Part shown: positions 47,244 to 56,029 of the stretch, piece after piece
How the letters are laid out: each line of letters starts with the position of its first letter
How positions within the stretch are numbered: position 1 is the first letter of the stretch
Origin: Sandaracinaceae bacterium
Lineage (GTDB): Bacteria > Myxococcota_A > Polyangia > Polyangiales > Sandaracinaceae
Assembly (NCBI GenBank): GCA_020633195.1
Contig: JACKEC010000016.1
Coordinates: 620,001 to 684,000, forward strand
Direction of reading: 5' to 3'
DNA: 64,000 nt
The notes under the pieces: generated by a model
Database searches by the model: none
Told to the model about the DNA's origin: nothing
Seen by the model: only the letters and a program-made list of their open reading frames with translations
Translations under genes and position numbers: made by a program

Positions 47244-47636
47244 ATGAGCGACGCGACCCACCTGCAGAACTACCAGCGCTTCTTCGCGATCCTGTTCTCG
47301 GTGCTCCCGGGGCTGAACGTGATCGTCACGGTGGCGGGGCTCGTGCTCTGGCTCGTCGCGGACGTCGCCGAGGCCGAGTGGGGCCTCGGGGTCGGCCTGG
47401 CCGCGCTCACGTTCGCCATCCTGACGGTGGTCTGGATCTTCGTGGGCATCGGGGTCCGCACCTGGGCGGAGCAGAAGCCGCTCGGGATGCTCGCCGGGGC
47501 TTGCGCGCCGTTCATCATCGTCGACGCGATCTTCATGAGCTGGCTCTTCTACTTCGTGGTCATCGCCGAGCACGAGGAGCCCGCCGCGACGAGCGCCGCC
47601 GCGATCCTGACCGCGGTCGGCTCCTTCCTCGCCTGA
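47244..47636 (+). CDS. Small polytopic membrane protein
   Basis: 130 aa with four hydrophobic helices: ~12-35 (FFAILFSVLPGLNVIVTV), ~45-68 (GLGVGLAALTFAILTVVWIFVG), ~80-105 (LGMLAGACAPFIIVDAIFMSWLF) and a short C-terminal one (~112-130). Polar N-terminus MSDATHLQNYQR faces the cytoplasm. I recognise no family. Ends 13 nt before the converging miaA gene. Own promoter. Confidence 0.7.
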   Translation: MSDATHLQNYQRFFAILFSVLPGLNVIVTVAGLVLWLVADVAEAEWGLGVGLAALTFAILTVVWIFVGIGVRTWAEQKPLGMLAGACAPFIIVDAIFMSWLFYFVVIAEHEEPAATSAAAILTAVGSFLA

Positions 47637-47649
47637 TCCCCGCTCCTCT

Positions 47650-48531
47650 TCAGGGCACCCGCTCGGCTTCCGTCCACGTCCCGCCCAGGGGCTCGCCGCG
47701 GAACCACGTGCGCTGGCGCCGCGTGTAGATCCGCGTCGCCTTGTACGCGCGCTGCGCCGCCTCTTCGATCGGCACGCCCTCGAGGAGGTGCTCGGCGATC
47801 TGTCGGTAGCCCACGCTCTGCATCGGGCGGCAGTCGGGACCCCATCGCTCGAGGAGCGCGCGGACCTCGTCGACCCAGCCCGCGGCGAGCATGGCCTCGA
47901 TGCGAGCCCGGATCGCGAGGTGCAAATCCGCGCGCGGTCGATCGAGGAGGTACGTCTCGGTCCGGTAGCGCGGCGAGCCCTTGGCGTGCTCGGCCTGGAG
48001 CTCGCCGAGCGGGCGGCCGGTCTGCTCGAGGACCTCGAGCGCCCGCAGGATGCGGCGCCGATCGTTGGGGTGGATCTTCGCCGCGTAGCCCGGGTCCACC
48101 GTGGTCAGGTGCGCGTGCATCGCGGGGGCGCCGACCTCGTCGGCCTTCGCCTCGAGCGCCGCGCGCAGAGCCGGTTCGGGGCGAGGCAGCGCCACGAGGC
48201 CGCGCACGAGCGCGCCGAGCCACAGACCGGTTCCGCCCACGACCACGGGCAGCTTGCCGCGCGCGATCACGTCCGCGATCGCGGCGTCGGCGAGCTCCGC
48301 GTAGCGGCCCGCGTCGATCGGCTCGTCCGGGTCCACGACGTCGAGGAGGTGGTGCGGCACCCCGTCGAGCTCTTCGACGGTCGGCTTGGCCGACCCGATG
48401 TCGAAGCCCCGATAGACCTGCACGCTGTCGGCGCCGACGAGCTCACCGTCGCGGCGCTTGGCGAGCGCGATCGCGGCGGCGGTCTTCGACGCGGCCGTGA
48501 CCCCCGCGATGACCACGATCTTCGCCGTCAT
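47650..48531 (-). CDS. miaA: tRNA dimethylallyltransferase MiaA, P-loop variant
   Basis: 293 aa. Transfers an isopentenyl group to A37 of tRNAs reading UNN codons. Family motifs are in place: ADSVQVYRGFDIGSAKPT (substrate Asp/Ser region), PHHLLDVVDP, VVVGGTGLWLGALV, NDRRRILRALEV and the swinging RQRTWFR at the end. The ATP loop at residues 10-17 reads GVTAASKT where E. coli has GPTASGKT: the Gly before Lys is Ser and the Pro is Val. Start ATG 48531 overlaps mutL by 4 nt, the common mutL-miaA order. Confidence 0.93.
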   Translation of the reverse strand: MTAKIVVIAGVTAASKTAAAIALAKRRDGELVGADSVQVYRGFDIGSAKPTVEELDGVPHHLLDVVDPDEPIDAGRYAELADAAIADVIARGKLPVVVGGTGLWLGALVRGLVALPRPEPALRAALEAKADEVGAPAMHAHLTTVDPGYAAKIHPNDRRRILRALEVLEQTGRPLGELQAEHAKGSPRYRTETYLLDRPRADLHLAIRARIEAMLAAGWVDEVRALLERWGPDCRPMQSVGYRQIAEHLLEGVPIEEAAQRAYKATRIYTRRQRTWFRGEPLGGTWTEAERVP

Positions 48532-50300
48532 CGGCCCAGCTTGCGCTCGAGCTCGGAGAACCCGACCGAGTAGATGACCGGCCGCCCGTGCGGGCAGTGG
48601 CCGCCGAAGTCGTCGACCGCGTCCATCGAGCGGAGCAGCGCGCGGCACTCCTCGACGGAGAGCGGATCGCCCGCGCGGATCGCGCCGTGGCAGGCCATCG
48701 TCGCGAGGGCCATGTCGACGGCGTCGCCGAAGGCCCGCTCGCCGGCGCGCGCGAGCTCGACGAGGACGTCGTGGAGCAGGCGCTCCGGCGACGCGCGCGA
48801 GACGAGCGACGGGACGCCGTGCACGGCGACGGTGGTCGGCCCGATGGGCGCGACGTCGAGGCCGAAGCCGAGCAGCTCCTCTCGTCGCTCCTCGCAGAGC
48901 ACCGCCTCGGCCTCGGTGACCTCGACGCGGTCCGGCATCAGCATCCGCTGGATCGGGACCGCTCGCTCGCGGTAGGCCCGGTGGAGCGCGTCGAAGCGCA
49001 CGCGCTCGTCGGCGGCGTGCTGATCGATGACGTGCAGCCCGTCGCGGCCCTCGCAGACGATCAGCATCTTGCGCGTCTGGCCGAGCACGCGGAGCGACGC
49101 GAAGAAGCCCTCCTCCGCCAACAGCGGCGCGTCGTGGACGTAGGGGACCGGCGCGGCCGGCTGGTAGGAGCGCGGCTCCATGCTCGCCGCCGGCGCGAGG
49201 CCCCAGGGATCCGCTTCGGGCGGCGACGGCTCGGGCGACGACGCGGCGGGCGGCGGCTCGCCGCCGAGCCGGTCCGACCAGAACCCCGAGCCGCGCGCGG
49301 CCGGCCCGCTCCACGCCGAGGTGCCGAGCCCGCTCGCGAGGACCCGCGTGATCGCGTCGAGCACGTCGCGCCCGCGCGCGAACCGGACCTCGCTCTTCTG
49401 CGGGTGGACGTTCACGTCGACCTCCGACGGATCGACGTCGACGTGGACGACGCCCACGGGGTAGCGGCCGGGGGGCAGCACCGACCCGTACGCGAAGGCC
49501 ACCGCGCGGGACAGGGCGCGGTCCTTGACGGCCCGGCCGTTGACGAAGAGGTGCAGCGCGCCCGCGCCCGCGCGCGCCTTCTCCGGGGCGCCGAGCATGG
49601 CGTCGACCCGGACTCCGTCGCGGTCTCCGTCGATCGCGTCGAGCCGCGTGGCGTCGCCGAGGACCATGCGCGCCCGCTCGCGTCGGGAGCCGGCGGGGAG
49701 GTACTCGCCGCTCCGGCGGCCGTCGCGGCGCAGCACGAACCGGATCTCCGGGTGGGCGAGCGCCGCGCGCCGCACCACCTCGGACACGCGCGCGCTCTCG
49801 GTGCCGATCGACTTCAGGAATTTCCGTCGCGCGGGCACGTTGAAGAACAGGTCGCGCACGCGGACGGTCGTGCCGGGCGCGCGGCCGATCGGGTCCACGA
49901 CCGCCTCCGCGCCGCCGTCGACCCGGACCCGCGTGCCGCCCACGGCGTCGGGCTCGCGGGTCGACAGCTCGAAGCGGCTGACCGAGGCGATGGACGGCAG
50001 CGCCTCGCCCCGAAACCCGAGCGTGGCGATGCGCATCAGATCGTCGAGGCTCTGGATCTTGCTGGTCGCGTGGCGGCGGATCGCGAGGCTCGCGTCCTCG
50101 GGGCTCATGCCCTGGCCGTCGTCCCCGACCGTGATGTCGACGGTCCCGCCCGCCTGGATCTCGACGGTGATGGTCCGCGCGCCGGCGTCGATGGCGTTCT
50201 CGATCAGCTCTTTGACCACGCTCGCCGGGCGCTCGACGACCTCGCCCGCGGCGATCTGGTCCGCGAGCGCGTCGTCGAGGACGCGGATCCGTGACGCCAC
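48528..50300 (-). CDS. mutL: DNA mismatch repair protein MutL
   Basis: 590 aa from GTG 50300 (opens ASRIRVLDDALADQIAAGEVV, the usual MutL start; an upstream ATG adds eight residues). GHKL ATPase: ENAIDAGA, DDGQGMSPEDA, RHATSKI, TLGFRGEAL, GTTVRVRDLFFNVPARRKFL. C-terminal dimer/nuclease domain: DQHAADERVRFD, ACHGAIRAGD and CPHGRP. The endonuclease motif DQHA-x2-E-x4-E has Asp in place of the last Glu. Translation-coupled to miaA. Divergent from the kinase at 50549 across a 248-bp gap. Confidence 0.95.
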   Translation of the reverse strand: MASRIRVLDDALADQIAAGEVVERPASVVKELIENAIDAGARTITVEIQAGGTVDITVGDDGQGMSPEDASLAIRRHATSKIQSLDDLMRIATLGFRGEALPSIASVSRFELSTREPDAVGGTRVRVDGGAEAVVDPIGRAPGTTVRVRDLFFNVPARRKFLKSIGTESARVSEVVRRAALAHPEIRFVLRRDGRRSGEYLPAGSRRERARMVLGDATRLDAIDGDRDGVRVDAMLGAPEKARAGAGALHLFVNGRAVKDRALSRAVAFAYGSVLPPGRYPVGVVHVDVDPSEVDVNVHPQKSEVRFARGRDVLDAITRVLASGLGTSAWSGPAARGSGFWSDRLGGEPPPAASSPEPSPPEADPWGLAPAASMEPRSYQPAAPVPYVHDAPLLAEEGFFASLRVLGQTRKMLIVCEGRDGLHVIDQHAADERVRFDALHRAYRERAVPIQRMLMPDRVEVTEAEAVLCEERREELLGFGLDVAPIGPTTVAVHGVPSLVSRASPERLLHDVLVELARAGERAFGDAVDMALATMACHGAIRAGDPLSVEECRALLRSMDAVDDFGGHCPHGRPVIYSVGFSELERKLGR

Positions 50301-50400
50301 GCCCGACCCGTACCAGAGCGGCACGATCCCGTCGAGCGAGGCCGTCCGCCCTCGTCGAGAACATCCGGCCGCGGTGATCCTCGGGGGGACGTCGACGAGG

Positions 50401-50430
50401 TTGCCGTCCGGTCGCGGGGGCCGTTACGAT
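50401..50430 (+). promoter_or_regulatory. Sigma-70-type promoter
   Basis: TTGCCG (50401-50406), 18-nt spacer, TACGAT (50425-50430). About 110 nt of leader precede ATG 50549; I see no riboswitch in it. Candidate promoter for the kinase and perhaps the downstream cassette. Confidence 0.4.
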
Positions 50431-50548
50431 CGGGTTCCAAGGGCGCCCCCGCAGCCGGGTCGTATCGAAGTTGACGAAGAGATCTCGGGCCTCGTGGTCG
50501 TGAGCACGCAGACATCCCCAGCACGTCCGGAAGCGATCACCCACTCGC

Positions 50549-52213
50549 ATGAAGATCTGTCCCTCGTGTAAATCCGACTTCCCGGGCGGGGAGATCTTCT
50601 GCCCCAACGACGGGACGCGGCTCATCCGTACCTCGCAGTACGACACGGTCCGCCCCGACCCGAGCGGCGACCCGTTGATCGGCGTGGTGCTCGGCGAGCG
50701 CTACCGCATCAAGCGTCAGATCGGCGAAGGCGGGATGGGCCTCGTGTACGAGGCCGAGCACGTCGCGATCGAGAAGCCGGTGGCGCTCAAGGTCCTGCGC
50801 GACGACTTCTCGAGCCGCCCCGAGGTGGTCGAGCGCTTCAAGCAAGAGGCGAAGTCGGCGAGCCGGATCGGCAACGATCACATCGTCGACATCTCCGACT
50901 TCGGGATGACGCCGAGCGGCGCGAGCTACTTCGTGATGGAGCTGCTCGAGGGCCAGGATCTCGCGGAGGTGCTCGAGAAGGAGGGCACCCTCGACCTCGA
51001 GCGCGCCGTCGACATCATCCTGCAGTGCTGCAAGGCGCTCGGCGCCGCGCACGCGAAGGGGATCGTCCATCGGGACATGAAGCCCGAGAACATCTTCTTG
51101 ACGAAGAAGGACGACCGGGACGACTTCGTGAAGCTCGTCGACTTCGGCATCGCGAAGATGAGCGACATCGAGACGCCGGGCGCGCCGGGCCGGAAGCTCA
51201 CCAAGACCGGGATGATCTTCGGGACGCCCGAGTACATGTCGCCCGAGCAGGCGGCCGGGAAGTCGCTCGACCACCGCGTCGACATCTACGCGCTCGCGGT
51301 GATCCTGTTCGAGATGATCACGGGGAGGGTGCCGTTCATCGGCGACACCTTCATGGGGATCCTCACGCAGCACATGTTCGAGGATCCGCCGGAGCTCCAG
51401 GACGTGAACCCGAACGTGCGGGTGCCCGAGCCGATCGTCGCGTTCCTGTGGAAGGGCCTCGCGAAGGAGGCCGACCATCGCTACGCGTCGTGCGAGGAGA
51501 TGGCGACGGCGCTGCGCGGCGCGATGGAGGGCCGCGCGATCGGCAGCGCGACCTACCTCGGGTACGGCGAGTCGGTGCCCTCGCGCGCGCCTTCGAAGCC
51601 GCGCGTGGTCGACCCGGAGTCGGCGACCCGAGAGGTCCCGCTCCCGCCGAGCTCCTCGCGAGGTCTCGTCCTCGGCGGCGTGGTGGCGATGCTCTTGATC
51701 GGCGGGACGGCGGGCGCGTACTGGTTCGCCACCCAGCAGTCGACGCAGGGGACGGACCCCAGCGCGGGCGGCGCGACCGACGCCGGGCTCGTGATCGGCG
51801 TCCCGCCGGACGGCGTGGGCGACACCGTCGACGCCGGCCAAGAGCCCGTCGCGGAGCCGACCGACGCGGGCCCGCGCTCGATCGACCTGAGCGTCAGCAC
51901 CACCCCGAGCGGCGCGCGCGTCTGGGTCGAGGGTCGCGGCGAGGTCTGCGCGAGCACGCCCTGCACCTTCGACACCCCGGCCGGCGAAGAGATCACCGTG
52001 CGCGCGCGCCTCGGCCGCAACGAAGCCGAGAGCGTCCTCGCGCCCGCGGAGAACACGATGATCCAGCTGGCCTTGAGCCGTCGGCCGCCGACCGGCGGAC
52101 GCCGCGGCGGACCGACCAAGGCCGAAGAGGGCGGCAACACCGGCGGCGGCACGACCGGCCGCCGGCGGGGCGGCGGGGATCTGAAGATCCCGGACATCTT
52201 CCGAACCGACTGA
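50549..52213 (+). CDS. Ser/Thr protein kinase with zinc-ribbon-like N-terminus and PEGA-like tail
   Basis: 554 aa. N-terminal CPSC...FCPNDG: Cys4, Cys7, Cys18 with Asp21 where a fourth Cys would be. Kinase ~50-320: GEGGMGLVYEA, Lys81, HRDMKPEN (174-181), DFG 198-200, GTPEYMSPEQ. One membrane span ~372-394 (GLVLGGVVAMLLIGGTAGAY), a variable linker, then a PEGA-like domain (~445-510, LSVSTTPSGARVWVEGRGE) with a Cys pair (VCASTPC). Full RD kinase. Upstream of the duplicated TPR-lipoprotein cassette, separated by 263 bp holding a repeat element. The stop TGA is part of that element. Confidence 0.92.
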   Translation: MKICPSCKSDFPGGEIFCPNDGTRLIRTSQYDTVRPDPSGDPLIGVVLGERYRIKRQIGEGGMGLVYEAEHVAIEKPVALKVLRDDFSSRPEVVERFKQEAKSASRIGNDHIVDISDFGMTPSGASYFVMELLEGQDLAEVLEKEGTLDLERAVDIILQCCKALGAAHAKGIVHRDMKPENIFLTKKDDRDDFVKLVDFGIAKMSDIETPGAPGRKLTKTGMIFGTPEYMSPEQAAGKSLDHRVDIYALAVILFEMITGRVPFIGDTFMGILTQHMFEDPPELQDVNPNVRVPEPIVAFLWKGLAKEADHRYASCEEMATALRGAMEGRAIGSATYLGYGESVPSRAPSKPRVVDPESATREVPLPPSSSRGLVLGGVVAMLLIGGTAGAYWFATQQSTQGTDPSAGGATDAGLVIGVPPDGVGDTVDAGQEPVAEPTDAGPRSIDLSVSTTPSGARVWVEGRGEVCASTPCTFDTPAGEEITVRARLGRNEAESVLAPAENTMIQLALSRRPPTGGRRGGPTKAEEGGNTGGGTTGRRRGGGDLKIPDIFRTD

Positions 52214-52282
52214 GTCCGACGAGCGCGAGGGGCTTGCCCCTCGCCGGAGAGAAATCGCCGGAGGCGATTGATCGACAGACCT
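52209..52282 (+). repeat. Dispersed 3'-end element, copy C
   Basis: Starts ACTGAGTCC, whose TGA (52211-52213) is the kinase stop, then GCGAGGGGC-tt-GCCCCTCGC (perfect 9-bp stem) and AATCGCC-gga-GGCGATT (7-bp stem), ending cgacagacct. From about 52221 to 52282 it differs from the reverse complement of copy B at a single base. The second arm of the first hairpin, present in copies A and B, is missing here. Confidence 0.75.
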
Positions 52283-52476
52283 CGAGCGCCGACCCGCGCT
52301 GAATTCTGCGGGCGCGACCAACCCCCGATTGCACCGCGCGCTGTCACGAATCGTCTCGGTGACTGTTCTGGGTGCGCGCCACGGACCGTCGGTCAGGCAC
52401 GCCCGGTCCGGGTTGGCAAGGGGTCTCACGCATTGATACGCTCGTCCCTCGCGGAGCCACGCGCTTCGATGTCCCG

Positions 52477-53259
52477 ATGACACCAGCCACCCACTCCGCT
52501 CTCGGCCTCGCGCTGGTTTTGACAGTGGTGGCGCCCGCCGCCGCACAGACGGAGTCCACCTACGAGGGAGAGGCGCGGGCCCTCTTCGACGCGGGCGTCT
52601 CCGCGTACGAGGGAGGGCGCTTCGAAGAGGCGCTGCAGTACTTCCAGAGGAGCTACGAGCTGAGCGGTCGGGCCGAGCTGCTGAACAACATCGGTACGGC
52701 GGCGGAGCGAGCGCGTCAGGACCGGCTCGCCCTCCGGAGCTACGAGGCGTTCCTCCGCGAGGTGCCTCCAAGCGAGGTCACCGCGGCGGCGCGCGCGCGC
52801 GCACAGACGCGGGTGAGCGAGCTCCGTGAGCGGCTCGCCCAGGAGGACCAAGCGCCGCCCGGGCCGGCTCAGGAGCACAACGCGGCTACGCCAGTCTCCG
52901 CGAGCGGAACCGGCACGGCGCCGGTGGACGACGGCGGCGGGGGCGACGCGGCACCGTGGGTCTTGGTCGGCGTCGGCGCGGCGGTGGCAGTGGTCGGTGG
53001 GATCGTCTTGGCGGTCGGCCTCGTGGATCGAGCGACGGTCGAGGACCCCGCTGAGGGCGCGATGTGGACCGAGGCGACGCAGCAGGCGTACGACCGGGCC
53101 CCCGCGCTCCTGACGAGCGGCGTGGTGATGCTGCCGGTCGGCGTGGCGCTCGCCGCGGTCGGTGTCGTCTGGGGGGTGGTGGCGTCCAGTGATGGCGCGT
53201 CGACGGTCTCGCTGCGCGTGGGGCCCGGCACCCTCGGTTTCGAAGGGACCTTCGAGTGA
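52477..53259 (+). CDS. Exported TPR protein with two membrane spans, cassette copy 1
   Basis: 260 aa from ATG 52477. Signal peptide ends APAAAQ (~25). TPR-like region 28-110: YEGEARALFDAGVSAYEGG, FEEALQYFQRSYELSGRAEL, LLNNIGTAAERARQDRLALR. Linker rich in Pro/Ala/Gly, then two hydrophobic helices (~158-182 and ~212-232) around a short loop (TVEDPAEGAMWTEATQQAYD). The last ~25 residues form a beta strand tail (VSLRVGPGTLGFEGTF). The stop overlaps the next start by GTGA. Paralog of the gene at 55292 with the same layout and the same ASYERGPALLTSG-type segment. Possibly an inner-membrane partner of the lipoprotein that follows. Confidence 0.8.
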   Translation: MTPATHSALGLALVLTVVAPAAAQTESTYEGEARALFDAGVSAYEGGRFEEALQYFQRSYELSGRAELLNNIGTAAERARQDRLALRSYEAFLREVPPSEVTAAARARAQTRVSELRERLAQEDQAPPGPAQEHNAATPVSASGTGTAPVDDGGGGDAAPWVLVGVGAAVAVVGGIVLAVGLVDRATVEDPAEGAMWTEATQQAYDRAPALLTSGVVMLPVGVALAAVGVVWGVVASSDGASTVSLRVGPGTLGFEGTFE

Positions 53260-55295
53260 GCCCGCGAGGTCTGAGCGGCTGGCTCGTGGTCGCCTGCGCG
53301 CTCGGCACGGCCGGGTGCACGATCAACATCCCGAGCGACCGGTACGTCTGCTCGGAGGAGGCTCCGGCGTGCCCCCCTGGCCAGCGGTGCGTCGCGGGGC
53401 GCTGCGTGACCGGCAACGCGGACGTCGACGCCGGCCCGGCCGACGCCGCGATCGACGGGGGCGGTCTCGACGCGGGGATGGTGGTAGACGGGGGCCCCGA
53501 GGACGCCGGCTGGGACGCGGCCGCCGACGCAGGCCTCCCGCCGGTGAGCTGTCCACCGCTCGATCCACCGGTCGATGGGTCAGTCGATCCCACCACCGGG
53601 CGCGCGGGCGACGTCGCGACCTACGCGTGCGATCCGGGTCACGTGCTGGTCGGAAACGGTGGCTCCAACATCCGCACCTGCCAGAGCGACGGCACTTGGT
53701 CCGGGGTCGCGCCCACCTGTGAAGCGGTCGCGAGCCCGTGCGCTCCCAACCCGTGCCTCAACGGGGGCGCCTGTACGCCGAGCGCCGACAGCTTCTCTTG
53801 CATGTGCGCGATGGGCTACGAGGGACCGACCTGCGCCGATCGGGTGATGTGCGCTCCCGCGCTCACGCCGCCGGACCACGGCTCTCTGGATCGGACGACC
53901 GGCTCGTTCGGGGACGTGGCGACCTATTCGTGCGATCCCGGCTACCTCCCGAGCAGCGCGGCGATGCGCGTCTGCCAGGCGGACGGAACCTGGAGCGGCG
54001 TCGCCCCGACTTGTGTGGCCGGGGGCTGCTTCCCGGCGCTGACCGCGCCCACGAACGGCTCCGTGGATCGCACGTCGGGGACGGCGGGCGACGTGGCGAC
54101 CTACTCGTGCGACCCCGGCTACGCGCTGGTCGGCGACGCGACGCGCACCTGCGGGGTGGACGGCACGTGGACGGGCACCGCGCCCACCTGCACGGGCGCG
54201 CCGTGCTCGCCGGGGCTGACCGCGCCCGCGAACGGGTCCGTCGATCGGACGACCGGAGGCACCGGAGACGTCGCCACCCACACGTGCGACCTCGGCTACA
54301 TCGTGGAGGGTGTCCACACGTGCGACCCCACCGGCTGCCACTTCGAGACCACCGCGACGCAGACCTGCCAGGCCGACGGAACGTGGACGGGGGCGACGCC
54401 GACGTGCATCGCCGGTGTCTGGGCGGTCGGCGCAGGTGGCGCGATCATCCGCTTCAACGGTGTGCGGTGGGTCCGCGTGCCGAGCGACACCTCCGACGTG
54501 CTGCTCGATGTCTGGGGTGCCTCGCCGACCGACGCCTGGGCCGTCGGCTTCGACGGGACCATCGTTCATTGGGACGGAGCGGTCTGGTCCGCCGTGGGCA
54601 GCGGCACCTCGGAGCGGCTCGAGGGGGTCAGCGGCTCGTCCGCGACCGACGTCTGGGCGGTGGGCTGGAATGGGGCCGTGCGCCACTGGGACGGCGTCTC
54701 GTGGAGCGGGGTCGCGAGCGGGACGACCGGGATCCTGCGCCAGGCCTGGGCGGCCTCGGCGAGCGACGCCTGGATCGTGGGTACGCGGCCGACGACCGGC
54801 AGCGGCGCCCTCCACCGCTGGCAGGGCACCGCTTGGGCAGAGCACACGCCGGGCACGTACTACGGCGCGGGCTTCTCCGGCGTCTGGGGCCTCGCGTCGA
54901 ACGACATCTGGGCGGTGAACAACGGGGCGTCGGCCTACCGATGGGACGGCGCCACCTGGAACGCAGTGGCGCTCCCCTTCAGCGCTCAGCTCGCGGACGT
55001 CTGGGCGAGCTCGGCCACCGACGTTTGGGCGGTGGGGCTCCGCACGGACACGAGCACGCGCGGCGTGATCCTCCACGGCGACGGATCCGCCTGGACCTCG
55101 GTGCCTCACCCCGTCACGAGCTTCGGCCTGTGCGATTGGTTCGAGGGCGTCTGGGGCACGTCCCCGAGCGACGTTTGGGTCGTCGGCCAGTGCTCGCTGA
55201 TCCACTGGGACGGAGTCTCGATGACCCACGCCGACACGAGCCTCCTCGGCGGCGGTGGTGCGCCGACGCTGCACGCCATCTGGGGGCCGCGGTGA
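53256..55295 (+). CDS. Sushi/EGF/beta-propeller lipoprotein, cassette copy 1
   Basis: 679 aa from GTG 53256. Signal ending LGTAGC (Cys21), a Cys-pair motif (CPPGQRCVAGRC, 39-50), an Asp/Ala/Gly linker, then sushi (CCP) domains at ~99-155, 199-253, 258-312 and 317-384 with an EGF-like domain at 161-193 (PCAPNPCLNGGACTP). Each sushi unit has GDVATYxCDPGY and a DGTWSGVAPTC ending. The last sushi has an insertion with two extra Cys. From ~388 to the end, a propeller of WAVG repeats (WGASPTDAWAVGFDGTIVHW-type blades), about seven. Eukaryote-like adhesion modules on the cell surface, disulfide-rich. Coupled to the TPR genes on both sides. Confidence 0.88.
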   Translation: MSPRGLSGWLVVACALGTAGCTINIPSDRYVCSEEAPACPPGQRCVAGRCVTGNADVDAGPADAAIDGGGLDAGMVVDGGPEDAGWDAAADAGLPPVSCPPLDPPVDGSVDPTTGRAGDVATYACDPGHVLVGNGGSNIRTCQSDGTWSGVAPTCEAVASPCAPNPCLNGGACTPSADSFSCMCAMGYEGPTCADRVMCAPALTPPDHGSLDRTTGSFGDVATYSCDPGYLPSSAAMRVCQADGTWSGVAPTCVAGGCFPALTAPTNGSVDRTSGTAGDVATYSCDPGYALVGDATRTCGVDGTWTGTAPTCTGAPCSPGLTAPANGSVDRTTGGTGDVATHTCDLGYIVEGVHTCDPTGCHFETTATQTCQADGTWTGATPTCIAGVWAVGAGGAIIRFNGVRWVRVPSDTSDVLLDVWGASPTDAWAVGFDGTIVHWDGAVWSAVGSGTSERLEGVSGSSATDVWAVGWNGAVRHWDGVSWSGVASGTTGILRQAWAASASDAWIVGTRPTTGSGALHRWQGTAWAEHTPGTYYGAGFSGVWGLASNDIWAVNNGASAYRWDGATWNAVALPFSAQLADVWASSATDVWAVGLRTDTSTRGVILHGDGSAWTSVPHPVTSFGLCDWFEGVWGTSPSDVWVVGQCSLIHWDGVSMTHADTSLLGGGGAPTLHAIWGPR

Positions 55296-56029
55296 GCGGC
55301 CGCGCGCTTCTTCTGCTGTGTCTGCTCGGCGTGGCTGCGCCGGCGGTGGCGCAGGACGCCACCCTGGAGGGGGAGGCGCGCGCGCTCTACGAAGCTGGCG
55401 CGGCGGCCTACGCGGGCGGCCGCTACGGGGAGGCGCTCGCGCACTTTCAGCGAAGCTACGAGCTGAGCGGTCGACCGGAGCTGCTCAACAACATCGGGTC
55501 GGCGGCCGAGCGGGACCGCCAGGACGAGCTCGCCGTGGAGAGCTACGAGCGGTTCCTCGCGGAGGTCCCCGACACTCCGATCCGACCACGTGTCGAGCGG
55601 CGCATCGAGGCCTTGCGTCGACTGCTGGCGGAGGCGCGCGAAGCGCCCGAGGCGTCGACCGGCCCGGCCGAGACGCAGGGCCCGGCCGCCGGTTCGCCAG
55701 CCGACGACGGCGGTGCGGGGCCGGCGCCCTGGATCGTCGTCGGGATCGGCGCGGCGGTCGCGGTGGTCGGCGGCGTGCTGCTCGGGATCGGCCTCGCCGA
55801 TCGCTCCGCCGTCGAGACCCCCGGCGCTGGCGCGATCTGGACGGACGAGACCCAGGCCTCCTACGAGCGCGGACCCGCTTTGCTCACCAGCGGCGCGATC
55901 CTCTTGCCCGTCGGGGTGGTCGCGGTCGCCGCGGGCGTCGTCTGGGCCGTCGTCAGCCTCGGTGACGGGGGCGACGCGGCGTCGGTGGCCTTCGGGCCGG
56001 GCACGGTCGAGCTGCGAGGGCGGTTCTGA
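55292..56029 (+). CDS. Exported TPR protein with two membrane spans, cassette copy 2
   Basis: 245 aa from GTG 55292, which overlaps the previous stop (GTGA). Same plan as the 52477 product: signal ending APAVAQ, TPR-like YAGGRYGEALAHFQRSYEL and PELLNNIGSAAERDRQDELA, variable linker, helices at ~145-168 and ~200-222, loop with ETPGAGAIWTDETQASYE, tail VAFGPGTVELRGRF. Strongly similar through the TPR and membrane parts, divergent in the linker, so the duplication is not recent. Stop and next ATG share one base (TGATG). Confidence 0.82.
   Translation: MSGRALLLLCLLGVAAPAVAQDATLEGEARALYEAGAAAYAGGRYGEALAHFQRSYELSGRPELLNNIGSAAERDRQDELAVESYERFLAEVPDTPIRPRVERRIEALRRLLAEAREAPEASTGPAETQGPAAGSPADDGGAGPAPWIVVGIGAAVAVVGGVLLGIGLADRSAVETPGAGAIWTDETQASYERGPALLTSGAILLPVGVVAVAAGVVWAVVSLGDGGDAASVAFGPGTVELRGRF

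Noticed and set aside
47650..50646. Possible MutL-MiaA fusion protein
   Set aside because: MutL and MiaA are in different frames joined by an ATGA overlap; the extra N-terminal part is a shadow of mutL.
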